Shown: positions 5,890-12,974 of the stretch, one piece after another
How the letters are laid out: each line of letters begins with the position of its first letter
How positions within the stretch are numbered: the first letter of the stretch is position 1
Virus record (IMG/VR): IMGVR_UViG_3300033141_001491
Coordinates: 1-26,686 of that record
Reading direction: 5' to 3' (one strand)
Length of the DNA stretch: 26,686 nt
From: a virus
Position numbers and translations under genes: made by a program
Notes under the pieces: generated by a model
Told to the model about the DNA's origin: nothing
Seen by the model: only the letters and a program-made list of their open reading frames with translations
Database searches by the model: none

Positions 5890-6290
5890 GACTAAATAGA
5901 TTTTTAAATGAAGAAGATATAATACAAAAAGGATTAGATACTAATGAGCCAGAAGTAAATAAAAAGTATTCTGATAGAGTTATCAAAAGTAATAAAAAAA
6001 CGATAAATAAAGCTATTTCTAAATTAGGCAAACCTAGTAATGATGCTGATGAGGCTATATTATCTGATCTTGAAGATAAACTTGATAAATGGGAAAACGT
6101 CAAAAAAGAAACCAAACCAGCTGGACCATTTACAGAAAAAGAACCAGAAGAGAAAGATCCTCCAGAAGAACCAGAAGAGAAAGATCCTCCAGAAGAACCA
6201 GAAGAGAAAGATCCTCCAGAAGAACCAGAAGAGAAAGAGCCAAAAGAGGATGAAGAAGATGATGAAGAGAAGAAAGAGGAGAAAAAATGA
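5886..6290 (+). CDS. Acidic repeat protein with capsid-targeting-like N-terminus
   Basis: A 134-residue protein that starts MRLNRFLNEED, matching the shared N-terminal peptide. Residues about 15-80 are helical. The C-terminal part (about 84-134) is very acidic and proline-rich, with a nine-residue unit EEPEEKDPP repeated about three times and a tail of E, D and K runs. This composition is typical of disordered, highly charged internal or scaffold-like proteins. No enzyme motif is present. It begins inside the previous stop (ATGA) and ends overlapping the next start. Confidence 0.6.
   Translation: MRLNRFLNEEDIIQKGLDTNEPEVNKKYSDRVIKSNKKTINKAISKLGKPSNDADEAILSDLEDKLDKWENVKKETKPAGPFTEKEPEEKDPPEEPEEKDPPEEPEEKDPPEEPEEKEPKEDEEDDEEKKEEKK
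6141..6238 (+). repeat. 27-bp tandem repeat inside the acidic protein gene
   Basis: Units start at 6141, 6168 and 6195, each 27 bases, with a partial fourth copy from 6222. The unit encodes EEPEEKDPP. The copies are identical at DNA level, so they are recent or kept alike by recombination, and copy number may vary between isolates. Confidence 0.85.
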
Positions 6291-6589
6291 AATTCTTTGA
6301 GAAGGTAATGATAGATGAGTTAGACGAAGCCCCACTTGCCTCAAAGGGTTGGACCCAGAAATCTATTGAAAAATTTGGTAAGACTATTGGTAAAGATCCC
6401 ACAGAGCATGGTTTCTTTGATGCCTGTGTATCAAGAATGGAGAGCAAAGAAGGATTTGATAAAGATAAAGCAAAAGGATTTTGCGCGGCCATCAAAGATA
6501 AGGCATACGAAAGCCCTATGTGGCGTGGTAAGGGTAAGACCAAAAAAGAAATTAAAACCGATACATCTAAAAAAAGGTATAAAAAATGA
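6287..6589 (+). CDS. Small basic protein, phage family of unknown function
   Basis: A 100-residue protein. The N-terminus MKFFEKVMIDELDEA is a longer variant of the shared tag and contains two (I/L)DE sites where a gp21-type protease could cut, the second as LDE before A. The central part has two cysteines in contexts GFFDACVSRM and KGFCAAIKDKA, then SPMWRGKGK and a lysine-rich tail. I do not recognise a function. Base composition is less AT-rich than its neighbours over about 6320-6540, which may mean a separate origin. It overlaps the genes on both sides. Confidence 0.55.
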   Translation: MKFFEKVMIDELDEAPLASKGWTQKSIEKFGKTIGKDPTEHGFFDACVSRMESKEGFDKDKAKGFCAAIKDKAYESPMWRGKGKTKKEIKTDTSKKRYKK

Positions 6590-6810
6590 AATTCAATGAA
6601 TATTTAAAAGAAAATAAAATTATAGTAGTATCTTTTACTAAAAAAGATGATCCAAAATTTGCTAAAGTTTTGAAGAAAAATAAAGCAACTGTTACGGATT
6701 GGTATGATAGAGATTATGGCTTGAAGTTGGATATCAGTATTCCATCTAATAAAATAAAGTCATTTGCATTAGATATAGAAAAAATGAAAGATTATAAGAT
6801 TGAGGAATAA
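6586..6810 (+). CDS. Small tagged protein of unknown function
   Basis: A 74-residue protein starting MKFNEYLKEN, a match to the shared N-terminal peptide with a possible cut after YLKE. The rest (about 12-74) alternates strands and helices (IIVVSFTKKDD, LKLDISIP, SFALDIEKM) and looks like a small alpha/beta domain. No motif is recognised. It overlaps the previous gene as ATGA and ends one base before the next start. Confidence 0.6.
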   Translation: MKFNEYLKENKIIVVSFTKKDDPKFAKVLKKNKATVTDWYDRDYGLKLDISIPSNKIKSFALDIEKMKDYKIEE

Positions 6811-6811
6811 A

Positions 6812-7189
6812 ATGACTAGACTACAAAACTATATAACAGAAGTGACAAGAATTACATTAAAGGCTCCAATCAAAAAGAAAATAAATAAAGAGCTTATAAA
6901 TCTTACTACTCCTAAACATAAAACTCAATATTTTAGAGAAATACCACTACAGGATATCTTTGATATTTTAAAGAAGTATAGTGTTATATCATTACAAGAA
7001 GATAATACCCCTTGGAGTGGGTTTTTAACAGGAAGATCAGCTCAAACATATTTTAATATAGCTCCCATTGATTCTGAATATAAAAACAATGGATATTCAA
7101 TGTATACACCATATACAAATGCCAAGCTAGCTCTATCTTGGTATAAAATGGAATCAGGAAACTATGAGATTACAACATATATAACATAA
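6812..7189 (+). CDS. Tagged protein of unknown function
   Basis: A 125-residue protein. The chosen start at 6812 gives MTRLQNYITEV, a clear copy of the shared N-terminal peptide with an added threonine; GAGGA at 6800-6805 is its ribosome site. The same ATGACTAGACTACAA start is used by the P-loop kinase gene at 7473. The body is mixed alpha/beta with SGFLTGRSAQTYFNIAP in the middle and strands at the C-terminus. No family was recognised. It is a candidate cargo protein by its tag only. Confidence 0.6.
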   Translation: MTRLQNYITEVTRITLKAPIKKKINKELINLTTPKHKTQYFREIPLQDIFDILKKYSVISLQEDNTPWSGFLTGRSAQTYFNIAPIDSEYKNNGYSMYTPYTNAKLALSWYKMESGNYEITTYIT

Positions 7190-7215
7190 AATAAAAATGG
7201 AGTAGAAGATAAAAA

Positions 7216-7476
7216 ATGGGCAAAATAGAAAAATACTTAAATGAAAAGAGCATTAGAAGCAAACATCTTGATAGACTAGGAGTAAATGTTTTAAAACCTA
7301 GAATTGATGATGTGATATACGAACTCGATGATATATCATATGATATGAATTTAAGCACAAATGCTAAATCATACACAAAAAAATTTAATAAAATTATATC
7401 CGATCTTAAAAAATTCCATAAAAACTTCAAAGAAAAATATCCAAAACCATATGATAATAGTGTGATTCCAAAATGA
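7216..7476 (+). CDS. Small helical tagged protein
   Basis: An 86-residue helical protein that begins MGKIEKYLNEKS. This form of the tag recurs almost exactly in the genes at 16200 (MAKIEKYLNEKN) and 25906 on the other strand (METIEKYLIERN), so the three appear to form a family of small helical internal proteins. The body is rich in lysine, aspartate and isoleucine and has no catalytic motif. T4 internal proteins IPI-III are likewise small, basic and helical. It overlaps the next gene start as ATGA. Confidence 0.6.
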   Translation: MGKIEKYLNEKSIRSKHLDRLGVNVLKPRIDDVIYELDDISYDMNLSTNAKSYTKKFNKIISDLKKFHKNFKEKYPKPYDNSVIPK

Positions 7477-8180
7477 CTAGACTACAAGATTATATAATAG
7501 AAGGTATAAACGACAAAGGCATTTTTAAAGCTTGCTTCATGTGTGGATCAGCGGGTGCTGGTAAATCATATACCTTATCAAAAGTTAAATCTGGATCTAT
7601 CGAGCCTCGTATAGTTAATACTGATAAATCTTTTCCACTCTTTAAAAAATGGTGGAATACTGATTGGGGTAAAATAAGAGTAAAAGTTAAAACAATAAAT
7701 AAGAACCAGCTTACTATGTATATAAACTCTATGTTACCACTAGCCGTTGATGGCACGGCCGGTAAGACATCAACTATTCTAAAGCGAATAGGAATACTTG
7801 AATATTTTGGATATGATGTTGCTATGATATTTATCAATACATCATTAGAAACAGCAATAGAAAGAGCATCTAAAAGAGAAAGAAAAGTTGACATGGATTT
7901 TGTCAGGCAAATTCATAAAGAAGTCAATGTAGCTAAAAACTTTTATAGAGGAAAGTTTTCAACATGGATGGAAGTAAACAATGATGAAGGAATGCTCACA
8001 GACAAGGTTATAGTTGATGCGTTTAAATTTATGAACAACTTTTATAACGCACCAATACAAAATCCTGTTGGTATAGATCATAAAAAAACACTCATAGAAA
8101 CTGGTGAAAAATACTTATCTCCAACTATTTTATCTATGGAAAAAATTAATAAAGGTATTGATGCTTGGTATGCTGTATAA
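7473..8180 (+). CDS. Tagged zeta-toxin-like P-loop kinase
   Basis: A 235-residue P-loop protein with N-terminal tag MTRLQDYIIEG (cut predicted after YIIE). Walker A is GSAGAGKS (residues 25-32), followed by NTDKSFP, where zeta toxins and related kinases bind substrate. AVDGTAGKTSTI (91-102) resembles the DGTG motif of zeta-toxin kinases, and an arginine-rich lid follows (IERASKRERKV). Zeta toxins phosphorylate UDP-N-acetyl sugars; other members phosphorylate nucleosides or nucleic acids. The substrate here is unknown. With the tag it may be packaged and injected. It overlaps the genes on both sides, with the next Zn-ribbon gene starting 19 bases before its end. Confidence 0.7.
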   Translation: MTRLQDYIIEGINDKGIFKACFMCGSAGAGKSYTLSKVKSGSIEPRIVNTDKSFPLFKKWWNTDWGKIRVKVKTINKNQLTMYINSMLPLAVDGTAGKTSTILKRIGILEYFGYDVAMIFINTSLETAIERASKRERKVDMDFVRQIHKEVNVAKNFYRGKFSTWMEVNNDEGMLTDKVIVDAFKFMNNFYNAPIQNPVGIDHKKTLIETGEKYLSPTILSMEKINKGIDAWYAV

Positions 8181-8334
8181 TATATTTAAGTGCTTAAAAT
8201 GTGGACATCAATGGAAACAAAGAAGTGGACAATCACAATGTCCTAAGTGTGATCATTTATATGTAAAATGGTTGAACTACGAAGAGCAAAGAAAAAAGTG
8301 GAGAGTAGAGGAAGGATGGAAAATGTATTGGTAA
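8161..8334 (+). CDS. Small zinc-ribbon protein
   Basis: A 57-residue protein with two CxxC pairs, C11/C14 in CLKCGHQW and C27/C30 in CPKCDHLY, a classic zinc ribbon. The tail is basic and aromatic (EEQRKKWRVEEGWKMYW). The start at 8161 has AAAGG five bases upstream; ATG at 8170 is possible. It lacks the shared N-terminal tag. Overlapping starts with the kinase gene before and galE after suggest translational coupling. It could bind nucleic acid or serve as an adaptor; the sequence does not say which. Confidence 0.6.
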   Translation: MLGMLYNIFKCLKCGHQWKQRSGQSQCPKCDHLYVKWLNYEEQRKKWRVEEGWKMYW

Positions 8335-9257
8335 CAGGTGGTGCTGGTTATATAGGATCACATGTTGTAAGAATATTAGTAGAAAATAATTATAATGTTA
8401 TTGTTTTGGATGATTTATCAACTGGAAATATAAAACTACTATCACATAAAACAAAAAATATAATAGGTAATTTTGGTGATGAAGATTTATTAAAAGATAT
8501 ATTCAAGAAGTATAATATTGAACTTGTTATGCATTTTGCTGCATTTTCAATAGTATCAGAATCCAATAAAAATCCAATAAAATACTATAAAAACAATGTT
8601 TCAAATACAATTAGAATGTTATGTGTTATGATAGAAAATGGTGTGAAGAATTTTATTTTTTCTTCATCAGCTTCTGTATATGGTGACACAAAAAAAATAC
8701 CAATAAAAGAAGATTATTCCTGTGTTATAAATAATATTTATGGTATAACAAAACGCACAATTGAAAAGGTTTTAAAAGATTTAAAACCTATAAGATCGGT
8801 TAGTTTAAGATATTTTAATGCAGCAGGTGCTGGTAAAAATATTGGAGAATTACATTTTCCAGAAACACATTTAATACCATCATTATTAAAATCCAAAACT
8901 TTTAAGTTATGTGGTGTAAATTATAATACACCAGATGGGACAGCAATTCGAGATTATGTTCATGTCAATGATATAGCAAATGCTCATATTCTTTCAATTA
9001 AAGCTTTAAAGAATGGATACTCAATATATAATATAGGAAATAACAAAGGATATTCTGTAAAAGAGATAATAGATAAAGTTAAAGAAATAACTGATAAAGA
9101 TATTGAAATAATTGAAATAAATAGAAGAAGTGGTGATCCAGAAATTCTTATAGCAGATTCAACTAAAATTAGAAATGAACTCGGATGGAAACCAGAACAA
9201 AGTGATATAGAAACCATAATTAAAACAGCATGGGAATGGCATAAAAATGAGATTTAA
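8316..9257 (+). CDS. galE: UDP-glucose 4-epimerase-like NAD-dependent SDR enzyme
   Basis: A 313-residue short-chain dehydrogenase of the GalE type. The NAD loop is VTGGAGYIGSH at the N-terminus, followed by VLDDLSTGN, the catalytic region FSSSASVYGD, and the YGITK (YxxxK) pair. The C-terminus has SVKEIIDKVKEI and the epimerase-like ELGWKPEQSD. GalE interconverts UDP-glucose and UDP-galactose; relatives act on N-acetyl forms. The start at 8316 places the strand NVLVTGG right after the methionine and has AGAGGA upstream. It has no tag, in contrast with the genes around it. In a phage it may supply sugars for glycosylating DNA, virion or host envelope; the exact substrate cannot be read. Confidence 0.85.
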   Translation: MENVLVTGGAGYIGSHVVRILVENNYNVIVLDDLSTGNIKLLSHKTKNIIGNFGDEDLLKDIFKKYNIELVMHFAAFSIVSESNKNPIKYYKNNVSNTIRMLCVMIENGVKNFIFSSSASVYGDTKKIPIKEDYSCVINNIYGITKRTIEKVLKDLKPIRSVSLRYFNAAGAGKNIGELHFPETHLIPSLLKSKTFKLCGVNYNTPDGTAIRDYVHVNDIANAHILSIKALKNGYSIYNIGNNKGYSVKEIIDKVKEITDKDIEIIEINRRSGDPEILIADSTKIRNELGWKPEQSDIETIIKTAWEWHKNEI

Positions 9258-9915
9258 ACAATATATAGATGAGTCTATGGAAATTAAGGAAGTTGGTAAT
9301 CTTATAAAACCTAAAATAAAACCTTTATATGACTTCTTAAAAAAACATAATTGGATAGTCAGTGATAAACAACTTATAGATCAATTGAACAAAATTTTTA
9401 AAAGCAATGATATTGATTATATGTTTAAGTTAACCACAGATAAAGGAAAAATATATAGAAATATTGCTGGCGGCGGCTTAAGTATATTAAAAGGTAATGT
9501 AGGATTAGAAATTGAATTAGTAAAGGGTGTTTCTGATTTTTTTAAAAGATTTGCTAAAGGTAATAAAGATAAGATTTTTCTTGATATAAGAAAGAATCAA
9601 TTTTTCTCAGATCTTTTAAGTATGATGTCTCATGAATTTAGACATATTGGACAGCTTGTGTCGTCTAAGTTTAAAACAAAACTTATAAATCCTGAAGATG
9701 CTACGGTTGGTGAATATTTTGGATCTGATGCTGAAATAGATGCATTTGCATTTCAAGCTGCAATAGAATTTTTAAAATATGATAAACATGGTGGTGTGTA
9801 TAAAACATATAGTAAAATTTTTGATATTAATGATAAACCATACAAGAAGTTCTTGAAAAGACTTGAATCATATAAATCTAAACTAAAGAAAATGAAATTG
9901 GATAAAATATTTTAA
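9247..9915 (+). CDS. Tagged zinc metallopeptidase (HExxH) candidate
   Basis: A 222-residue protein starting MRFKQYIDES, a clear tag with cut expected after YIDE. It has the zincin motif HEFRH (residues 129-133) in MMSHEFRHIGQ and, about 30 residues later, SDAEIDAFAFQ, where E163 could be the third zinc ligand. The helix before HEFRH and the DAFA helix after it fit an active-site cleft. It lacks a signal peptide. If packaged, it could process head proteins or act on a host protein after injection. The HExxH match is convincing in context, but no close peptidase family was recognised. It overlaps galE by 11 bases and the next gene by one. Confidence 0.6.
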   Translation: MRFKQYIDESMEIKEVGNLIKPKIKPLYDFLKKHNWIVSDKQLIDQLNKIFKSNDIDYMFKLTTDKGKIYRNIAGGGLSILKGNVGLEIELVKGVSDFFKRFAKGNKDKIFLDIRKNQFFSDLLSMMSHEFRHIGQLVSSKFKTKLINPEDATVGEYFGSDAEIDAFAFQAAIEFLKYDKHGGVYKTYSKIFDINDKPYKKFLKRLESYKSKLKKMKLDKIF

Positions 9916-10577
9916 TGAAACTAAATTCATATCTAATAGAATCTAATAAATCAGATGAAGAGAAATTTGAAGATTTCGTTCTCAGTGTTAAAAGAGATTG
10001 TAAGCCTTGGATTAATGCTGTTTCTAAGTGTGAGAGAAAGACTTTAGTCAGAGGATATCATCCAAAAAATGATATAGAATTAATAACAACAAGGAAAGAC
10101 AGAAGACCCAGAGATACAGATAAACCATTACACAAATCAGTTAACAAAGAATTTAAGAAAACATTTGGTTGGAAAGTTAGAAGTGAAGGAGTGTTTACCT
10201 TTGGTGGTAAAATAGTTGGTGGGTATGGTATAAGTTCAGGTATTGTTTTTCCTGTTGGAAAATTTGAATTTGTATGGTCAAAAGAGATAGAAGATTTTTT
10301 TATGTTTACAAGCCAGAAGATTGGTCAGTATAAACCACCTGGTGTAAAAAATTCAAAAGAAGAACAAGAATATAGAGAAAAGTGGTCAAGAAATGTTGTC
10401 AAAAAATATAGTGATAAAGATTTATGTAAAGCATTAAATTCAACTTCTGAAATTGTGATAAGATGTGATAAGTATTGGATAATTAGGAAAAAATTTCTTC
10501 TTTCTATACATGGCCAGAATAGTGATATAATGGCTAGTAAAATGGTGGATGATTTTATAGAGAACACATTATTATGA
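9915..10577 (+). CDS. Tagged protein with ADP-ribosyltransferase-like motifs (paralogue A)
   Basis: A 220-residue protein with N-terminal tag MKLNSYLIES. It is a paralogue of the gene at 16460: both have RG at residues 46-47 (LVRGY, FYRGS), then RKDRR, then FGW-x-x-RSEGVF, then a glycine-rich strand and (I/F)xxPxGKxxxF. An aromatic-x-R-G strand followed by a (S)EGVF strand resembles the R-S-E layout of mono-ADP-ribosyltransferases. T4 Alt, a packaged and injected enzyme, belongs to that class. This is inference from motif spacing; no family search was done, and the catalytic glutamate is not identified with certainty. It overlaps the genes before and after by one and four bases. Confidence 0.5.
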   Translation: MKLNSYLIESNKSDEEKFEDFVLSVKRDCKPWINAVSKCERKTLVRGYHPKNDIELITTRKDRRPRDTDKPLHKSVNKEFKKTFGWKVRSEGVFTFGGKIVGGYGISSGIVFPVGKFEFVWSKEIEDFFMFTSQKIGQYKPPGVKNSKEEQEYREKWSRNVVKKYSDKDLCKALNSTSEIVIRCDKYWIIRKKFLLSIHGQNSDIMASKMVDDFIENTLL

Positions 10578-11080
10578 GACTAAGTAATTATATAACAGAA
10601 GAAGGTAAACAAAAAGAACTTATATTACTTATAGGTCTTCCAGCTTCCGGCAAATCAACATATATATCAAAGCTTAAAGGCAAATTTATTATTATATCTA
10701 ATGATCTGTATGTAGAAAAGATAGCAAAAAAAATGAAACTAACATATACAGAATCTTTTGATAAAATAGGCAGAGATGATACATTAAATAATACAAGAAA
10801 AGAATTTGATAAAGCAATTAAAAAAAATATAAATATTATTATTGATAACACTAATATGAATAAAAAAGAAAGAAGTTATTTTGTGGACAATATTCCAGAG
10901 GACTATAAGAAAATAGCTATTATATTTAAAACTAGTGATTCTGAATTAAAAAAGAGATTAGATAAACGTGGCAAAGAAACTGGTAAAACAATACCAGATG
11001 AAGTAATAAAAAACATGAAAACAAAATATGAGCCACCATCCAGAAAGGAAGGTTTTGATGAGATTAAAACAATATCTTAG
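10574..11080 (+). CDS. Tagged polynucleotide-kinase-like P-loop kinase
   Basis: A 168-residue P-loop kinase with tag MRLSNYITEE. Walker A is GLPASGKST (21-29) after strand ELILLI. The segment IIIDNTNMNKKER matches the VIISDTNLNPERR segment of the T4 polynucleotide kinase (PseT) kinase domain, and RLDKRGKETGKTIPDEVIKNM matches its RNSKRGTKAVPIDVLRSM lid and helix. T4 Pnk puts 5' phosphate on RNA and removes 3' phosphate during tRNA repair. Here only the kinase half is present; a tagged HAD phosphatase is encoded at 12971. The stop is TAG and overlaps the next gene by 23 bases. AAA_33-type kinases with other substrates remain possible. Confidence 0.72.
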   Translation: MRLSNYITEEGKQKELILLIGLPASGKSTYISKLKGKFIIISNDLYVEKIAKKMKLTYTESFDKIGRDDTLNNTRKEFDKAIKKNINIIIDNTNMNKKERSYFVDNIPEDYKKIAIIFKTSDSELKKRLDKRGKETGKTIPDEVIKNMKTKYEPPSRKEGFDEIKTIS

Positions 11081-11555
11081 TTTATTAATTTGTTTTATTT
11101 TATTATTCTGTAGTATATCACATGCTGAATGTATAGGATCTAATTATTCAGAAGCATATCCTGGTGAATTATTTCAATTTTGTTGGGAAAAAAATCATCC
11201 GAATGATATGGTAGTTGGATATCGTTCATATAAATCAACAACTAGTGGAAATTATGTATTTGGACAAGAAAACGCTTTCGCAGAATATGATGATGTTGAT
11301 ATATCATCACATCATTCACTTTCTAATATAGGAACACATTATTTCGTGTTAACAGCATTTGATAATTATGGACATGAATCTGATAAATCTAATGAGGTTA
11401 CTATTACAATAACCGAACCACAAGAAACATCACCAAAAAATCTTACTATAATTGCTTTCAATAAAACATCTGAAAATGTTTTATATAAAAATACAATTGA
11501 TTCAACCTATATTGATCAAAAAGATATAATTGAATATAATGAGATAGAAAAATGA
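11058..11555 (+). CDS. Exported Fn3-like protein
   Basis: A 165-residue protein. The start at 11058 gives a signal peptide: MRLKQYL, hydrophobic core SLLICFILLFCSIS, and cleavage likely after SHA. The first seven residues match the shared capsid tag, but the sequence then turns into a signal peptide instead of the xE site. The mature part contains a fibronectin-type-III-like domain, with the typical ending HYFVLTAFDNYGHESDKSN then VTITI. It is the first of three related Fn3-like genes. Likely periplasmic or surface exposed after export; role unknown. GGAAGG lies just before the start. An upstream ATG at 11028 would ruin the signal peptide. Confidence 0.6.
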   Translation: MRLKQYLSLLICFILLFCSISHAECIGSNYSEAYPGELFQFCWEKNHPNDMVVGYRSYKSTTSGNYVFGQENAFAEYDDVDISSHHSLSNIGTHYFVLTAFDNYGHESDKSNEVTITITEPQETSPKNLTIIAFNKTSENVLYKNTIDSTYIDQKDIIEYNEIEK

Positions 11556-11956
11556 AAAAAATAATACTATATATTATTACTATTTTAATTATTTTTTCAT
11601 CAATATCTTATGCACAACAACTACCTTTAAAAGATGTATGTATATACCCAATATATACATCACAATTTTTTGGTATAAGTTGGACTTATGATCCACCTGG
11701 TGCTTGGATGTATGAAGTATATGCTGTTCATTATGTAACAAATGAAATAATAGATATTTTATCAACACCAGATAAATCAGCAGAAATAAAAATAGACAAA
11801 AGTGGAATATGGGAATTAAAAGTTAGAGCAGTAAACGGAACAACCTCACCATATGCATCGACATTAAATGAGGATACGTGTATAATAGATGGATTACCTC
11901 AAAAGTGGGTTATATATACTTCACCAGCTCCACCAGGCGATCCAATATTTGATTAA
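11552..11956 (+). CDS. Exported Fn3-like protein
   Basis: A 134-residue protein with a clear signal peptide: MKK, hydrophobic core, cleavage likely after ISYA. The mature part is a single Fn3-like beta domain (FFGISWTYDPP, YEVYAVHY, GIWELKVRAVNG) and ends in a proline-rich tail TSPAPPGDPIFD. It overlaps the preceding exported gene as ATGA. The next gene encodes a similar domain ending in a similar proline-rich tail. No enzymatic motif. It may decorate or bind an envelope component; the sequence does not tell more. Confidence 0.6.
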   Translation: MKKIILYIITILIIFSSISYAQQLPLKDVCIYPIYTSQFFGISWTYDPPGAWMYEVYAVHYVTNEIIDILSTPDKSAEIKIDKSGIWELKVRAVNGTTSPYASTLNEDTCIIDGLPQKWVIYTSPAPPGDPIFD

Positions 11957-11971
11957 AAGGAGAAAATAAAA

Positions 11972-12295
11972 ATGAGCAAATTAGTATCAAAAAATTTAAA
12001 ACCACCTGTAAGTACTTCAATAGATGTTGTAAATTATAAAATGTATGTTGAAGAATCACCAACAAACGTAACATATGACTCACCTAGTATTGATTTAGGA
12101 AATAGTCCTGTTGATGGATATATCGAAGCAGATTTATCTACATTTGGAACAATGTTTCCAGATGATACGAACTATAACTTAGGTTTTACTTCTGTTGATG
12201 ATATAGGAAATGAATCTGATTTTGTTAATGCGTTAGATGTCCCTTTAGACTTCGAAGCCCCAAGCCCCCCAGGGACTCCGATTATAGTGGGATAA
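11972..12295 (+). CDS. Fn3-like protein, 3' end possibly frameshifted
   Basis: A 107-residue protein without a signal peptide. It has an Fn3-like domain (YKMYVEESPTNVTY, DTNYNLGFTSVDDIGNESDF) and a proline-rich end, SPPGTPIIVG, resembling the tail of the gene before. The end lies after a run of six C residues (12265-12270) that is unusual in this genome. In the adjacent frame the sequence runs on past the stop and encodes an amphipathic end, TGFFRQILDWFKSLFG, closing at a TAA near 12345. A frameshift, natural or from sequencing, could join the two. GGAG precedes the start at good distance. Confidence 0.5.
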   Translation: MSKLVSKNLKPPVSTSIDVVNYKMYVEESPTNVTYDSPSIDLGNSPVDGYIEADLSTFGTMFPDDTNYNLGFTSVDDIGNESDFVNALDVPLDFEAPSPPGTPIIVG

Positions 12296-12361
12296 CAGGG
12301 TTTTTTAGGCAAATATTAGACTGGTTCAAATCGTTATTTGGATAATGGAGGAGTGTTTGTA

Positions 12362-12751
12362 ATGAAACTATCAAAATATTTAACAGAAGAAAAATATGAT
12401 AATGGGAATAAAAATAAAATGAGATTGGTAGATTATTTAATTGTCTATGAAGATATGAAGATATACTTAGATGATAAAAGAAAAACACCTGTTGGATATG
12501 TAGGTGTTAAAACTCCTAAACAGGCCATAAATATGCTAAAAAAGTATGATGTTAAAGAAATAAGTCTTGATCATGATTTGGGTGATGATGAAAAAATTGG
12601 CACTGGAAATGATGTATTATTATGGATAGAAAAACAAGTATTTACTAATAAAAAATTTAAATGCCCTGAAATAAAAATACACACAGCTAATCCATCTGCT
12701 AGAAAGAAAATGGAGTTGGGTTTAAGATCTATTAAGAGGAAACTTAAATGA
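12362..12751 (+). CDS. Tagged cyclic-phosphate-processing receiver-domain (cREC) protein
   Basis: A 129-residue protein. After the tag MKLSKYLTEE comes a second tag-like start, MRLVDYLIVYED (from residue 20), and then the domain itself from MKIYLDD. Domain motifs are YLDDKRKTP (35-43), SLDHDLGD (68-75), TGNDVLLWIE (81-90) and IHTANPSARKKM (106-117). These fit the receiver-like family proposed to process cyclic phosphates at RNA ends. Alone it would be a small phage protein; among tagged RNA-repair-like enzymes it supports an injected repair set. The start at 12362 has GGAGG upstream; an internal ATG at 12419 could give a form with only the second tag. It overlaps the next gene as ATGA. Confidence 0.65.
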   Translation: MKLSKYLTEEKYDNGNKNKMRLVDYLIVYEDMKIYLDDKRKTPVGYVGVKTPKQAINMLKKYDVKEISLDHDLGDDEKIGTGNDVLLWIEKQVFTNKKFKCPEIKIHTANPSARKKMELGLRSIKRKLK

Positions 12752-12942
12752 AATTAAAACAATATTTAGAAGCAGGAGAGGCTGATAAAAAGAAATTTAC
12801 AGAAAAGGACGCAGATCCTAAAGAACTTAAATTAGGTATTAAAATAGAATTAGAGCATACAAATAAAAAAGAAATAGCTAAAGAAATAGCATTAGATCAT
12901 TTATCTGAAATACCTGATTATATTATTATACAAGATTGGTAA
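12748..12942 (+). CDS. Tagged DUF5661-like small protein
   Basis: A 64-residue protein starting MKLKQYLEAGEA, a tag variant in which the usual glutamate site reads LEAG. The remainder, with ELKLGIKIELEHT and AKEIALDHLSEIPDYI, matches my memory of the DUF5661 family, a small helical domain common in phages and often present as an extra module. Function is unknown. It overlaps the cREC gene by four bases. Confidence 0.6.
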   Translation: MKLKQYLEAGEADKKKFTEKDADPKELKLGIKIELEHTNKKEIAKEIALDHLSEIPDYIIIQDW

Positions 12943-12944
12943 AA

Positions 12945-12974
12945 ATGGAAAAGAAAGCAGGCGTGGATCATTGA
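12945..12974 (+). other. Nine-codon mini reading frame before the TTG-started HAD gene
   Basis: ATG at 12945 opens a frame MEKKAGVDH that ends in TGA overlapping the TTG start of the next gene (TTGA). It could couple translation to the weak TTG start, or be a leftover of a lost gene. It is too short to call a gene with confidence. Confidence 0.25.

Noticed and set aside
6040-6300. Lysine-rich open frame overlapping the acidic repeat gene
   Set aside because: It is the shifted frame of the 27-bp repeat, with no start site or independent support.
6130-6543. Long leftward frame through the acidic repeat region
   Set aside because: It is produced by the repeat composition on the complementary strand; leucine-rich low-complexity translation, no ribosome site.
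11028-11057. Upstream ATG for the exported Fn3 gene
   Set aside because: It would add a charged leader before the signal peptide; the ATG at 11058 has GGAAGG upstream and gives a normal signal peptide.
12318-12340. GGTTCAAATC, like a tRNA T-loop
   Set aside because: The flanking five bases do not pair, and no acceptor or anticodon stem can be drawn around it.
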